64,000 bases of DNA from Bacillota bacterium (GTDB lineage: Bacteria; Bacillota; Sulfobacillia; Symbiobacteriales; ZC4RG38). Of the stretch, positions 1-7,947 are shown one piece after another. Positions within the stretch are counted from its first letter, which is position 1. Every line of letters starts with the position of its first letter. The stretch lies in contig JAKKUO010000001.1 in NCBI GenBank assembly GCA_021890795.1, forward strand, positions 186,001 through 250,000. The letters run 5' to 3'. Below the pieces are notes generated by a model. It was not told the DNA's origin. It saw nothing but the letters and a program-made list of their open reading frames with translations, and searched no databases. A program made the position numbers and the translations under genes.

Positions 1-1572
1 TCCGCCCTGACCCTGGAACCCATCGCGGCCATCGGGGTGGTTATCCCCCCGAGCATGCGCCACCTGAACCTGGTCCTGGTGGACATCGGCGCCGGCACGT
101 CGGACATCGCCATCACCCGCCGGGGGACCGTCGTCGCTTACGACATGGTCCCCATCGCCGGGGACGAGATCACCGAGGCCCTCTCCGAAGCGTACCTGCT
201 GGATTTCAACGTGGCCGAGCAGGTAAAGCGGCAGCTCACCGGCCGGCAAACGGTCACCTTCCAGGACATCCTCGGCCGCACCCACCAGGTCGCCACAGAT
301 GAAGTGAAGGCGAGGCTGGCGCCCGCGGTGGAGCGCCTCGCCCAGGCGGTCGCTGAGCGGATCCTGGCCCTCAACGGTGCCCCGCCCCAGGCGGTGGTGC
401 TGGTGGGGGGCGGCAGCCAGACTCCGGGGCTGACCGAGGCGTTGGCGGCAGCCCTGGGGCTCCCGCCGGACCGGGTGGCCGTCCGGGGGCGGGACGCGGT
501 GGCCGGGGTGACCGGCGCCCGCTCGGTCCTCGGCTCCCCTGATGCGGTCACTCCCATCGGCATCGCCGTGGCCGCCCGGGAGCACGCGGCCCTGGGCTTC
601 GCGTACATCCACGTGAACGGGGTCGGGGTGCGGCTCTACCACCCGACCCGGCTCACCGTGGCCGACGCCCTGCTGGCCGCGGGCTTTGAGATGAAGGACC
701 TCCAGCCCCGGCTGGGGCCGGGGCTGACGGTGCGGGTAAACGGCGAGTTGCGGCTGGTGCCGGGCACCCCGGGGCGGCCCGCGGCCATCCGGGTCAACGG
801 CGAGCCCGCGACCCTCCAGAGCCCCATCCGGCACCGGGACCAGGTGGAGGTGGTACCCGCGGTGCCGGGGCAGCCCGGTCAGGCCCGGGTCCGGGACCTG
901 GCACCGGCGATGGAGCCCCTGCGGGTCGTGGTGGAGGACCGGGAGGTAGAGGTTCCGCCCCTGGTGCGGGTGAACGGCCTGCCCCGGGACCTGGAGAGCC
1001 CCGTCCAGGACAACGACGAGGTGGAAATCCGGCCCCGGCGCACCCTGGCCGAGGCCCTGGAGGTCCTACCCCTCCCGGACCTCTCCGAGCAGGTGGTGCT
1101 CCGCTACCGGCTGAACGGGGATTCCCGGGAGTGGGTCTACCCCCGGTACCGGGTGCTGGTGGACGGGGTGCCCGCGGATCCGTCGACTCCCCTCCGGCCG
1201 GGGTGCCGGATCCAAGTGCGGCCCGCGGACGGTCCCACGGTGGGGGACGCCGCCGCCCCGGCCTTGGCCGCGGCCGGTCCGCCGGTCCGGGTCCGGGTCG
1301 GCGACCGGGTGATACCGCTCCGGCCCCCGCCCCGAATCCGCCGGGGCGGCGTACCGGTGGACCCCCGGGAGCCCCTCAGGAACCTGGACGACCTGACGGT
1401 GGAGGTCGACCCCGAGTCCCCGCCCATCTTCGCGGACCTGCTGGCCCGCATCGGCCTGGACCCCACGCCGCCCCCGGGGAAGAGCCGGCTGCGGATGGAG
1501 GTCAACGGCCGGCCTGCGGACTTTGTCACGCCGCTGCAGGATGGGGATGAAGTGGCGGTCACCTGGGAGTGA
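1..1572 (+). CDS. FtsA/PilM-like actin-fold ATPase, 5' end outside window (partial)
   Basis: The reading frame is open from the first base of the window, so the GTG at 37 is probably internal and the N-terminus is missing. The visible 523 residues begin with the second half of an actin-like ATPase: a phosphate-binding DIGAGTSDIAI motif near residue 29 and an adenosine-type LVGGGSQTPGL motif near 133, as in FtsA, PilM and MreB. The C-terminal half is unusual. From about base 730 a unit of roughly 60 residues recurs, each with V-x-V-N/D-G-x-P, then a P-L/I, then D-x-V-E-V (VNG-like motifs near bases 730, 786, 964, 1152, 1336 and 1495). These look like small beta-rich modules. Likely a cytoskeletal or pilus/division-associated ATPase; its partners are not in view. 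Confidence 0.75.
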   Translation, partial: SALTLEPIAAIGVVIPPSMRHLNLVLVDIGAGTSDIAITRRGTVVAYDMVPIAGDEITEALSEAYLLDFNVAEQVKRQLTGRQTVTFQDILGRTHQVATDEVKARLAPAVERLAQAVAERILALNGAPPQAVVLVGGGSQTPGLTEALAAALGLPPDRVAVRGRDAVAGVTGARSVLGSPDAVTPIGIAVAAREHAALGFAYIHVNGVGVRLYHPTRLTVADALLAAGFEMKDLQPRLGPGLTVRVNGELRLVPGTPGRPAAIRVNGEPATLQSPIRHRDQVEVVPAVPGQPGQARVRDLAPAMEPLRVVVEDREVEVPPLVRVNGLPRDLESPVQDNDEVEIRPRRTLAEALEVLPLPDLSEQVVLRYRLNGDSREWVYPRYRVLVDGVPADPSTPLRPGCRIQVRPADGPTVGDAAAPALAAAGPPVRVRVGDRVIPLRPPPRIRRGGVPVDPREPLRNLDDLTVEVDPESPPIFADLLARIGLDPTPPPGKSRLRMEVNGRPADFVTPLQDGDEVAVTWE

Positions 1573-1604
1573 GCCGCCGGCGACCAGGCCACAGGAGGAG
1601 TCTC

Positions 1605-2537
1605 ATGCTGACCGAGCTGCAGCCCGGCATCTACTACTGGCACGGCGGTGTCAACTTCGGCCTGCTGGTGGGGGCGGACCGGCAACTGGTGCTGATCGAC
1701 GCCGGGTTGGACGCCGCAGCGCCCCGGAAGGCTCTCCGGCCGTTTCTGGAGCAGGGGTACCGGCTGGCCGCAGTGGTGGCCACCCACTGCCATGCCGATC
1801 ACATCGGCGGCGCGGCGGAGCTTCACCGGCGTTTCGGCTGCCCGGTCTACGCGCCCGCCCCGGAGCACCTGGTGCTGGAGCATCCGGAGCTGGGAGGTGC
1901 GCTCCTCTACGGCGCCTATCCCCCGCCTTCCCTGCAGGTCAAGTTTCTGCAGCCCCAGGCCCCCTGTCCCGTGGCCGGGGTGCTGCGGCCGGGCCCCCTT
2001 GCGGTGGCGGGTCTCACCCTGGAAGTGATCCCTGTCCCCGGCCACTCTCCGGGCCAGGTCGCGGTGGCAGTGGGGGACGTGCTCTTTGCCGGGGACAGCG
2101 TCTTCCTGCCCGAGGTGCTGGAAAAGCACGCCTTTCTGTTCATGGTCCAGCCCCAGACTTACCTGGAGAGCCTGGAGCGCGTCGCCGCCCGGCGAGAATC
2201 GTATCTGGTCCCGGGCCACGGCCCCCATCTGGTCCGGCGGCCGGGGCACGACCCGCTGCCGGAGGTGGTGGCGGCCAACCGGGCCCACGTCCGGGAGATC
2301 CAGGACCGGATTCGCGCGGCCCTGGCCCGGGGCCCGATGAGCGAGGAGGAGGTGCTCCTCGCCCTGGCCCGACAGGCCGACAAGGCCTACAACAGCGACC
2401 CCTCGTACTACCTGGACCGGGCTGCGGTAAGCGCCCACCTTGCGGACCTCGCCGCCCGGGGGGAGGTAGAGCCGGCCTACCCGGAAGGGCGGCGGTGCTG
2501 GCGCCTGGCCGAAAGCCCCCGGGGCCGCCGGGCCTGA
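1605..2537 (+). CDS. MBL-fold metallo-hydrolase
   Basis: 310-residue metallo-beta-lactamase-fold protein. The zinc-binding signature THCHADH lies at residues 60-66, with further ligands expected in the PGHSPGQ, AGDS and PGHGP motifs that follow. The C-terminal 90 residues form a helical, winged-helix-like extension as in the glyoxalase II / LACTB2-type subfamily. The ATG at 1605 is chosen because AGGAGGAG lies 4 bases upstream at 1593-1600; a longer frame from 1569 lacks such a site. The substrate cannot be told from sequence (thioester, RNA or lactone are all possible in this family). It starts 32 bases after the FtsA-like gene and is probably cotranscribed with it. Confidence 0.85.
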   Translation: MLTELQPGIYYWHGGVNFGLLVGADRQLVLIDAGLDAAAPRKALRPFLEQGYRLAAVVATHCHADHIGGAAELHRRFGCPVYAPAPEHLVLEHPELGGALLYGAYPPPSLQVKFLQPQAPCPVAGVLRPGPLAVAGLTLEVIPVPGHSPGQVAVAVGDVLFAGDSVFLPEVLEKHAFLFMVQPQTYLESLERVAARRESYLVPGHGPHLVRRPGHDPLPEVVAANRAHVREIQDRIRAALARGPMSEEEVLLALARQADKAYNSDPSYYLDRAAVSAHLADLAARGEVEPAYPEGRRCWRLAESPRGRRA

Positions 2538-2560
2538 GGGGGGCTGCCATGAGTTTCCAG

Positions 2561-2585
2561 CCCCGGGGAGGGGACTCCCCCGGGG
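2561..2585 (+). other. GC-rich hairpin between MBL and cyanophycinase-like genes
   Basis: CCCCGGGGAG, GGGA loop, then CTCCCCCGGGG form a strong stem with a one-base bulge. No T-run follows, so it is not a textbook terminator. A TATAAT sits just after it at 2591-2596 but without a recognisable -35, so the hairpin could separate two transcripts or be an mRNA stabiliser. Confidence 0.4.
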
Positions 2586-2662
2586 CATGCTATAATAAGG
2601 AATACTGTTGCTTGTGGCTCAGGCCTCTGCCGTCACAGGAGCGGAGAGGGGGGGCAGCTACG

Positions 2663-3646
2663 GTGGTGCTGAATCTCCAGCGGCTGGGCTCTGTGACGTC
2701 CGAACTCTCCAGCCACCTGATCCGTTCCATCGCCCTGCCGGGGGAGCTGCTCCGGCAGCTGCCCCGGCGGCGCCGGTCCCGTCGACCCGGGGGGCCAGAG
2801 GAGAGCGGCCTCCAGGCCGCGCTGCCAGCGGGGGCCATCCTTTGGGTCGGCAGCGACGCCATCCCGGACGATGCCGTGGTGGCCGCCCTCCGCCGGGCAG
2901 GCGGCCGCCAGGAGCTCGTTGCGGCCATCGGGGCCGGGGAGGCGGGCGCGGCCATGGCGCCGGCAGCCCTCCGGCAGTTCGTGCGGTACGGGGCCCGGGT
3001 CGCCGGGGAGTTCCCGGTCCGTTCCCGGGCCGAGGCAGGTGACCCCAGCTGGTCGGAGCGCCTCCGGGGAGCCCGGGTGGCCATCCTCTGCGCCGGGGAC
3101 GCCAGAGAAGCCCGGGACCTGCTCCTGGCTTCCCCCTGCCAGGCGGCCCTCCGGGAGGTGCTGGCCGCTGGCGGCGTCGTCCTCGGGATCGGCGAAGGCG
3201 GAACCGCCCTCGGCAGCCAGTTCCTCGCCCTGGGGCCCGAGGGTAGGCCTCAATTGGAAGAAGGCCTGGGGCTGATGCCGCCACTACTGCTGCCGGCAGC
3301 CCTGAGCCTCCGGCGATGCGGCCCCGGACAGCTCCTCGCTGCCCTGGGCATCCGCCTGGGCCGGGAGCACCTGGGCCTGGCGGTGGACGCCGGAGCGGCG
3401 GTGCTCCTGGCCGAGGACGAGGTCCGGGTCCTGGGGGAGGGGGCGGTCATCGTCCTTGACGGCCGGGACGCCCTCCCGGGCCCGGTGGACTCCTTCCGGA
3501 CGCCGGTGGAGGTGCCGGTGGCCGCGGACGACCCCCCGGCCCTGGACCTCCGGGCCCACGTGCTGCTGGCCGGTTACGGGCTGAACCTCCGCTCCCGCCG
3601 CCCCCTGGGGCCGCCTCGGCCGCCCCTGCAAGCCGCCGGGGACTGA
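2663..3646 (+). CDS. cyanophycinase-like (peptidase S51 fold) protein, probably catalytically inactive
   Basis: 327 residues, GTG start with a GGAGAGGGGGGG ribosome site at 2643-2654. Residues 115-280 follow the order of cyanophycinase-type peptidase S51 proteins: a CAGD turn, a helix ending ALREVLAAGGVVLG, the nucleophile-elbow position, then GLGLMP, RLGREHLGLAVD and an EVRVLGEGAVIVLDG C-terminal strand. In the family the elbow reads G-T-S-A-G with the catalytic Ser; here it is GIGEGGTAL (residues about 174-182), with no Ser at the elbow, and the histidine-containing DQHF element is replaced by PAALSLRR. It is therefore likely a pseudoenzyme or a scaffold/regulator. The N-terminal 100 residues are Arg- and Ala-rich. 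Assignment is by motif order only. Confidence 0.65.
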   Translation: MVLNLQRLGSVTSELSSHLIRSIALPGELLRQLPRRRRSRRPGGPEESGLQAALPAGAILWVGSDAIPDDAVVAALRRAGGRQELVAAIGAGEAGAAMAPAALRQFVRYGARVAGEFPVRSRAEAGDPSWSERLRGARVAILCAGDAREARDLLLASPCQAALREVLAAGGVVLGIGEGGTALGSQFLALGPEGRPQLEEGLGLMPPLLLPAALSLRRCGPGQLLAALGIRLGREHLGLAVDAGAAVLLAEDEVRVLGEGAVIVLDGRDALPGPVDSFRTPVEVPVAADDPPALDLRAHVLLAGYGLNLRSRRPLGPPRPPLQAAGD

Positions 3647-3665
3647 AGCGGCTCCCTGTGGCTCG

Positions 3666-4838
3666 TCATTTCCCCCCGGACTCGCCCTCCGACCCGCCGG
3701 CCCGCCCACCCCCGGGACCCGCCGCCGGCCCTGGGGCCGCCGGCAGTCCTTCGGCCTCCATGAGGGCCCCCAGGGGGTGCTCCTCAATGGCCCGGCGCCG
3801 GCCGGCGTCGGAGATGTGGGTGTAGATCATCGTGGTGTTGATGGAGGCGTGCCCCAGGAGCTCCTGCAGCTCCCGGAGGGAGACCTGCCCCTCAGAGAGG
3901 AGCATGGTGGCGAAGGAGTGCCGGAGCTTGTGGGGAGAGATCGCCTTCTCCTTGTACGTCAGCCCCGCGGCGGCTGCGTACTTCCGCACCACCCGCCAGA
4001 CGCCGTTGGCGGTGATCCGTCGCTTGTCCCGATTCCAAAACAGGGCCCGCCGGTGCTCCTCCGGGACTTCGGACTCGGGTCTGGATTCCAGATACCGGCG
4101 GATCAGCCGTTCGACCGCCGGGTGGAGGGGGACGATCCGGGTTTTCTCGCCCTTGCCCGTCACCCGGATCACCGCCCGGAGGGGCTGGGTGGGGTCGCCG
4201 GTGCTCTCGTACTCGATGCTCTCCTTGTTCAGGCTGACCACTTCCGAGGCCCGGAGCCCGGTGAAAAGGAGCAGGGCCAGGAGGGCGTGGTCCCGGGCCC
4301 GGGAGGCGCCGTGGTCCCGGATCGGCAGGGTGTGAACCGTCCGGATCAGCCGGGCGGCCTCGTCCCGGGTGAGGTAGACCGGCAGTTCCTTCGCGGAGCC
4401 CCCGGCCCGAAGCCGGCCCAGGAGCTGGCGCCGCCGCTCCCGGGAGCCGATGGGGTTTTCCGCCATGTACTCCATGACCACCAGGTACTCGAAGAGGGAC
4501 GAGAGGGTGGCAAGCTTCCGGGCCAGGCCCTTGACGTCGTTGCTCCGGCGGACCGGCCGGCCCTGCCGGTCCCGGGACTCGTAGTCCCGGAGGTACAGGA
4601 AGAACTCCCGCACGGTGCGGAAGGTGACCTCCCGGTTCCAGTCGATAGGCCCGTCGGACCCCCGCCGGTTCCGGAGCCAGTCGAGGAAGATCCGGAGGTC
4701 ATAGGCGTAATTCCGCAGGGTGGCCAGGGTGTAGAGCGGCGCCCGGTCCTGGAAGAACTCCCAGACCTCCTGGGGAAAGCCCTCGGTCAGGGGCCGGATC
4801 GCTTCGAGCTTCTCGCTGGGACTCAGCCGGCGTGCCAC
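3666..4838 (-). CDS. XerS-like tyrosine recombinase
   Basis: 390 residues with the full tyrosine-recombinase catalytic set: R196 (TGLRASEV), K in GKGEKTR (229-234), H303-x-x-R306 (HKLRHSF), H330 (LGHAS) and nucleophile Y339 (MIYTH). The N-terminal SAM-like domain has a WEFF...TLRNYAYDLRIFLDWL layout resembling the single-recombinase XerS family rather than XerC/D. The C-terminal 40 residues are a Gly/Pro-rich tail. The GTG at 4838 is preferred because GGGAGG (4852-4847) lies 8 bases upstream; the frame stays open far beyond it. Probable role is chromosome dimer resolution, given the dif-like palindrome about 90 bases upstream, but an integrase role is not excluded. No phage genes are nearby. 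Confidence 0.85.
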   Translation of the reverse strand: MARRLSPSEKLEAIRPLTEGFPQEVWEFFQDRAPLYTLATLRNYAYDLRIFLDWLRNRRGSDGPIDWNREVTFRTVREFFLYLRDYESRDRQGRPVRRSNDVKGLARKLATLSSLFEYLVVMEYMAENPIGSRERRRQLLGRLRAGGSAKELPVYLTRDEAARLIRTVHTLPIRDHGASRARDHALLALLLFTGLRASEVVSLNKESIEYESTGDPTQPLRAVIRVTGKGEKTRIVPLHPAVERLIRRYLESRPESEVPEEHRRALFWNRDKRRITANGVWRVVRKYAAAAGLTYKEKAISPHKLRHSFATMLLSEGQVSLRELQELLGHASINTTMIYTHISDAGRRRAIEEHPLGALMEAEGLPAAPGPAAGPGGGRAGGSEGESGGK

Positions 4839-4930
4839 GGTCTGCACCTCCCGGTGGGATCGCGGAAAAGGGGGGCCGATGGAGGGGGCCGATCCGGGCC
4901 GGCGACCGCCTTCCCTGGCCCCACACTTAC

Positions 4931-4956
4931 CGCAATAAAATAGGTATTTTATTGCG
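4931..4956. repeat. perfect 26-bp AT-rich palindrome, candidate dif-like Xer site
   Basis: Arms CGCAATAAAATA and TATTTTATTGCG flank a GG centre. The stretch is strikingly AT-rich in DNA of about 70% GC. Read as 11-bp arms around a 6-bp core (TAGGTA) it has the geometry of a Xer recombination site, and it lies 92 bases upstream of the recombinase start, where XerS systems usually carry their site. An autoregulatory operator is the alternative. Confidence 0.5.
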
Positions 4957-5021
4957 CTAAGGCCAGTATACCAGGTGCGGCAGGCCCTGGCAAGACCCCG
5001 ATAGCCGAGACCGCCCCCAGC

Positions 5022-5130
5022 GGGCACAAGAACCCCCGGAGGCCACAATCCCCGGAGGGTACAAGAATGCCCGAGTGTGCACGAGAGCGCGCCCGGAGGT
5101 ACAGAACCGCCCCAGCTGACATGAGAGCGG
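5022..5130. repeat. degenerate tandem repeat, about 17-19 bp unit
   Basis: Five to six imperfect units resembling GGTACAAGAACCCCCGGA follow one another (starts near 5022, 5041, 5056, 5075, 5097 and 5113). With the palindrome at 4931-4956 this fills the 409-base gap between the recombinase and selD. I see no gene in that gap. Confidence 0.5.
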
Positions 5131-5247
5131 CGGCCCCCGCCGGCCAGGAACCTTTCACTCCCAGCCGGCAGCGGCCGCCGCACCGCCCAACGCATCCCAC
5201 AACCCTCGCCACCCCAGACTTCGGGGCCACAGACGGCCACAGGGCCC

Positions 5248-6300
5248 TCACGCCAACACCCGGATCTCCCCCGGATGGTCCGGGACGCATTCGCCAATGA
5301 CCGCCGCCGCGGGCGTCCCCCGCTCCCGGAGGGCCGCCACCAGGTCCTGGACCGCCCCGGCCGGTACCGCTAGCAAGAGCCCCCCGGAGGTGACCGCATC
5401 GCAGAGCATCATCCGGGTCACCTCGTCCAGGGCAGGGTCGAACCGGACCTTGTCCTCCAGCCAGCGCCGGTTGGATTTCGAGCCCCCCGGCCAGACCCCC
5501 TGGCGGCCAAACTCCCAGGCCGCGGGCAGCACCGGCACCTCCGGGGCGTAGATCCGCATGCCCACCCCCGACTCCCGGGCCATTTCGTACGCGTGGCCCA
5601 GGAGGCCGAACCCGGTGATGTCCGTCACCCCCCGGATGCCGAAGGGCTCGAACAGATCCACCAGATTGTTCAGGGTTGCCATCACCCGGGTGACTTCCAT
5701 TTCCTGGTCGGAAGTGGTCAGCCCCCGCTTGATCGCGGTGGTCACCGTGCCGATGCCGATGGGCTTGGTCAGCACCAGCCGGTCTCCGGGCCGAGCGCCT
5801 CCCTTGGTGCAAATCCGGTCCGGGTGGACCAACCCGGTGACCGCCAGGCCGTACTTGGGCTCCGGGTCGTCGATGGAGTGGCCGCCCACCAGGGCCACCC
5901 CCGCCTCCTGGAGCTTGTCCGCCCCGCCCCGGAGGATCTCCGCCAGCCACTCATGGGGAAGCTTCTGGACCGGGAAGCCCACCAGGTTCAAGGCCGTCAC
6001 CGGCCGGCCGCCCATCGCGTAGACGTCGGAGAGGGCGTTGGCTGCCGCGATCTGACCGAACCAGTACGGGTCATCGACGATGGGGGTGAAGAAGTCCACC
6101 GTCTGCACCAGGGCCAGATCCGGGGTCAGCTGGTAGACCCCGGCGTCGTCGGGATGCTCCAGGCCCACCAGGACCGCAGCCTGGTCCTGGGGCCGGGGTA
6201 GATGGCGCAGCACCTGCGCCAGATCGGCCGGGCCGATCTTGCACCCTCAGCCGGCCTTGGCGGTGGTCTGGGTCAGCCGGATCCGCTCGCCCTCGGTCAC
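5248..6300 (-). CDS. selD: selenide, water dikinase (SelD), selenoprotein with in-frame UGA
   Basis: SelD makes selenophosphate from selenide and ATP, the selenium donor for selenocysteine and 2-selenouridine. Read from GTG 6300 (AGGTGA ribosome site 6 bases upstream) the frame is 350 codons, the normal SelD length, if the TGA at 6247-6249 is read as Sec: residues 14-26 are AKAGUGCKIGPAD, exactly where the family has its catalytic Cys or Sec followed by Gly-Cys-Lys. Downstream motifs VDFFTPIVDDPYWFG, NALSDVYAMGG, GGHSI and TDITGFGLLGH are all present. A conventional gene caller would start it at 6213 and lose the active site. It ends the lysR-phnDEC-selD operon, 32 bases after phnC. Confidence 0.95.
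6221..6249 (-). promoter_or_regulatory. candidate bacterial SECIS hairpin after the Sec UGA of selD
   Basis: Starting 10 bases 3' of the first base of UGA, AGATCGGCC and GGCCGATCT form a 9-bp perfect inverted repeat around a single C; sterically this gives about a 7-bp stem with a small loop containing GG. Position and size suit a bacterial SECIS read by SelB. No folding or SelB-binding calculation was made. Confidence 0.6.
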
Positions 6301-6332
6301 AGCCGCTCACCTGCCTTCCTTATTAAATTATC

Positions 6333-7127
6333 TCAGAGGGCCCCAGCGATCCCGGCCCCTCCCCCCTGCCCCGGGGGTGCACCGGGCGTGCGCACCCCAT
6401 AAGCCGCCGCCAGGTCCCCAGGGGTGACCTCCCGGGCCGGCCGGTCCATGACCACCCGGCCCGCCCGAAGCACCACGATGCGGTCGAAGAACTGGAGGGC
6501 CAGTTCCGGCGCGTGCAGGCTCAGCACCAGGGTGGTCCCTTCGCGGCGGTTCCTTTCGCAGAGCAGCTCCAGGACCATCCGGGCCGTGGCCGGATCCAGG
6601 TTGGAGACCGGCTCGTCCCCGAGGATGACCGCGCCCCCCTGGACCAGGGCCCGGGCCACCGCTACCCGCTGCCGCTGTCCGCCCGAGAGGCGGCGGACGG
6701 GGACCTGGGCGTAGTCCGCCAGGCCAAGCTCGGCCAGGGCTCTCCGGGCCAGCTCCCGGTCCGCCCGGGGGAAAAGCCCGAGCAGGACCCGCCAGAGGGG
6801 CAGGTGCCCGAAGCGCCCCACCAGGACGTTGCCCAGTGCGGTGTAGGGCTCGATGAGATGGTATTCCTGAAAGATCACCGCGATCTCCTTCCGGATCTCC
6901 CGCAATTCCCCGGGTGAGGCTCCGGTCACCGGCCGGCCCCGGAACCGGACGACACCGTGGGTGGGCCGGACCAGGCCGGCGATACTCCGGAGAAGGGTCG
7001 ACTTGCCGGCACCGGAAGGACCGAGGAGGGCCACCCGCTCGCCGGCCCCGATCACCAGGCTGACCCCGTCCAGAGCCGGAGGCTGGCCCTCCCCGTAGCG
7101 ATGGGTAACCCCCTCCAGTTCGATCAT
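6333..7127 (-). CDS. phnC: PhnC-type ABC transporter ATPase
   Basis: 264-residue ABC ATPase with Walker A GPSGAGKST, Q-loop FQEY, signature LSGGQRQR and a Walker B ending GDEP, followed by the PVSNLDPATARMV stretch typical of the phosphonate/phosphite importer ATPase PhnC. It energises import with the adjacent permease and binding protein. Its start codon follows the phnE stop by one base, indicating translational coupling. The C-terminal 20 residues are Gly/Pro-rich and atypical. PhnC is named by family; because selD is the next gene in the operon the real substrate may be a selenium oxyanion rather than a phosphonate. Confidence 0.85.
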   Translation of the reverse strand: MIELEGVTHRYGEGQPPALDGVSLVIGAGERVALLGPSGAGKSTLLRSIAGLVRPTHGVVRFRGRPVTGASPGELREIRKEIAVIFQEYHLIEPYTALGNVLVGRFGHLPLWRVLLGLFPRADRELARRALAELGLADYAQVPVRRLSGGQRQRVAVARALVQGGAVILGDEPVSNLDPATARMVLELLCERNRREGTTLVLSLHAPELALQFFDRIVVLRAGRVVMDRPAREVTPGDLAAAYGVRTPGAPPGQGGGAGIAGAL

Positions 7128-7128
7128 C

Positions 7129-7884
7129 TCAGGTCACCTGCCTGCGCACCAGGGCCCCGAGGGCGTCGGAAAGGAGCACCAGGGCCAGGATGCCCAGGGT
7201 GTCCACCAGCATCCGGTCGTACTGCAAAAGCGACCGGTGGAGCATCAAGAGATGCCCGATCCCTCCTGCCCCCACCAGGCCCAAGACGGTGGCGGTGCGG
7301 ATGTTGCACTCGAACCGGAAAAAGAGGTGGCTGAACAGGTGCGGCAGGGACCAGGGCAGGATCCCGTGCCAGACCACCGCCGCCGGGGCGGCGCCGGTGC
7401 TGAGCACCGCCTCCTGGGGCCCCGCCGGCGCCGCCTCGTACACCTCGGCCATCAGCTTGGTCAGGATGCCCACGTTGTGGGCGGCCAAGGCCAGGATGCC
7501 GCTGATGTTCCCGAGGTCCGTGGCCACCAGGAACAAGAGCGCCCAGAGGATCTCCGGTATCGCCCGAAAGAAGGCCGCCACCCCCCGCACCGGCGCGCCG
7601 ATCCAGTCGGGGGAGAGCCCCCGCGCCGCGGCAAAGCTCAGGGGAAAAGCGAGGAGAAAGGCAATCAGGGTCCCGAGGAAGGCGATGCCGATGGTCTCCC
7701 CCATCTTGGCGATCACCGTCGGCAGGACCGTCCAGTCCGGCGGGAACATGCCCGCCACGAACTCCCGGACCGCGGAAAGGTCCCACTGAGAGGGCGCAAA
7801 CCCGGTCACCCATACGCTCCAGGCGATGGCCGCCGTCAGCACCCCGGCCACGGCGAGCCGCCGGCCTGGGGTCGTTCCGTACAT
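7129..7884 (-). CDS. phnE: PhnE-type ABC transporter permease
   Basis: 251-residue integral membrane permease with about six hydrophobic helices and the binding-protein-dependent transport signature region (STGAAPAAVVWHGILPWSLPHL) plus the VLGLVGAGGIGHLL segment characteristic of PhnE. Two in-frame ATGs exist; the second (7884) is chosen because GGGAGG lies 7 bases before it, whereas it would nearly touch the first (7890). It lies between the binding protein and the ATPase genes on the minus strand. Substrate inferred only from family and context. Confidence 0.85.
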   Translation of the reverse strand: MYGTTPGRRLAVAGVLTAAIAWSVWVTGFAPSQWDLSAVREFVAGMFPPDWTVLPTVIAKMGETIGIAFLGTLIAFLLAFPLSFAAARGLSPDWIGAPVRGVAAFFRAIPEILWALLFLVATDLGNISGILALAAHNVGILTKLMAEVYEAAPAGPQEAVLSTGAAPAAVVWHGILPWSLPHLFSHLFFRFECNIRTATVLGLVGAGGIGHLLMLHRSLLQYDRMLVDTLGILALVLLSDALGALVRRQVT

Positions 7885-7947
7885 CGCCATGCCTCCCTGT
7901 TTCCGTACCTCGTGTCACCGGGTGTCATCCAGCGTTGCACCTGGAGT

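Noticed and set aside
2591-2596. TATAAT as promoter of the cyanophycinase-like gene
   Set aside because: No -35 at a usable distance; upstream is a GC hairpin. Kept only as a remark.
3666-4838. Recombinase as integrase of a mobile element
   Set aside because: No phage, conjugation or attachment-site features nearby, and neighbours are chromosomal housekeeping genes; the XerS-like form fits better.
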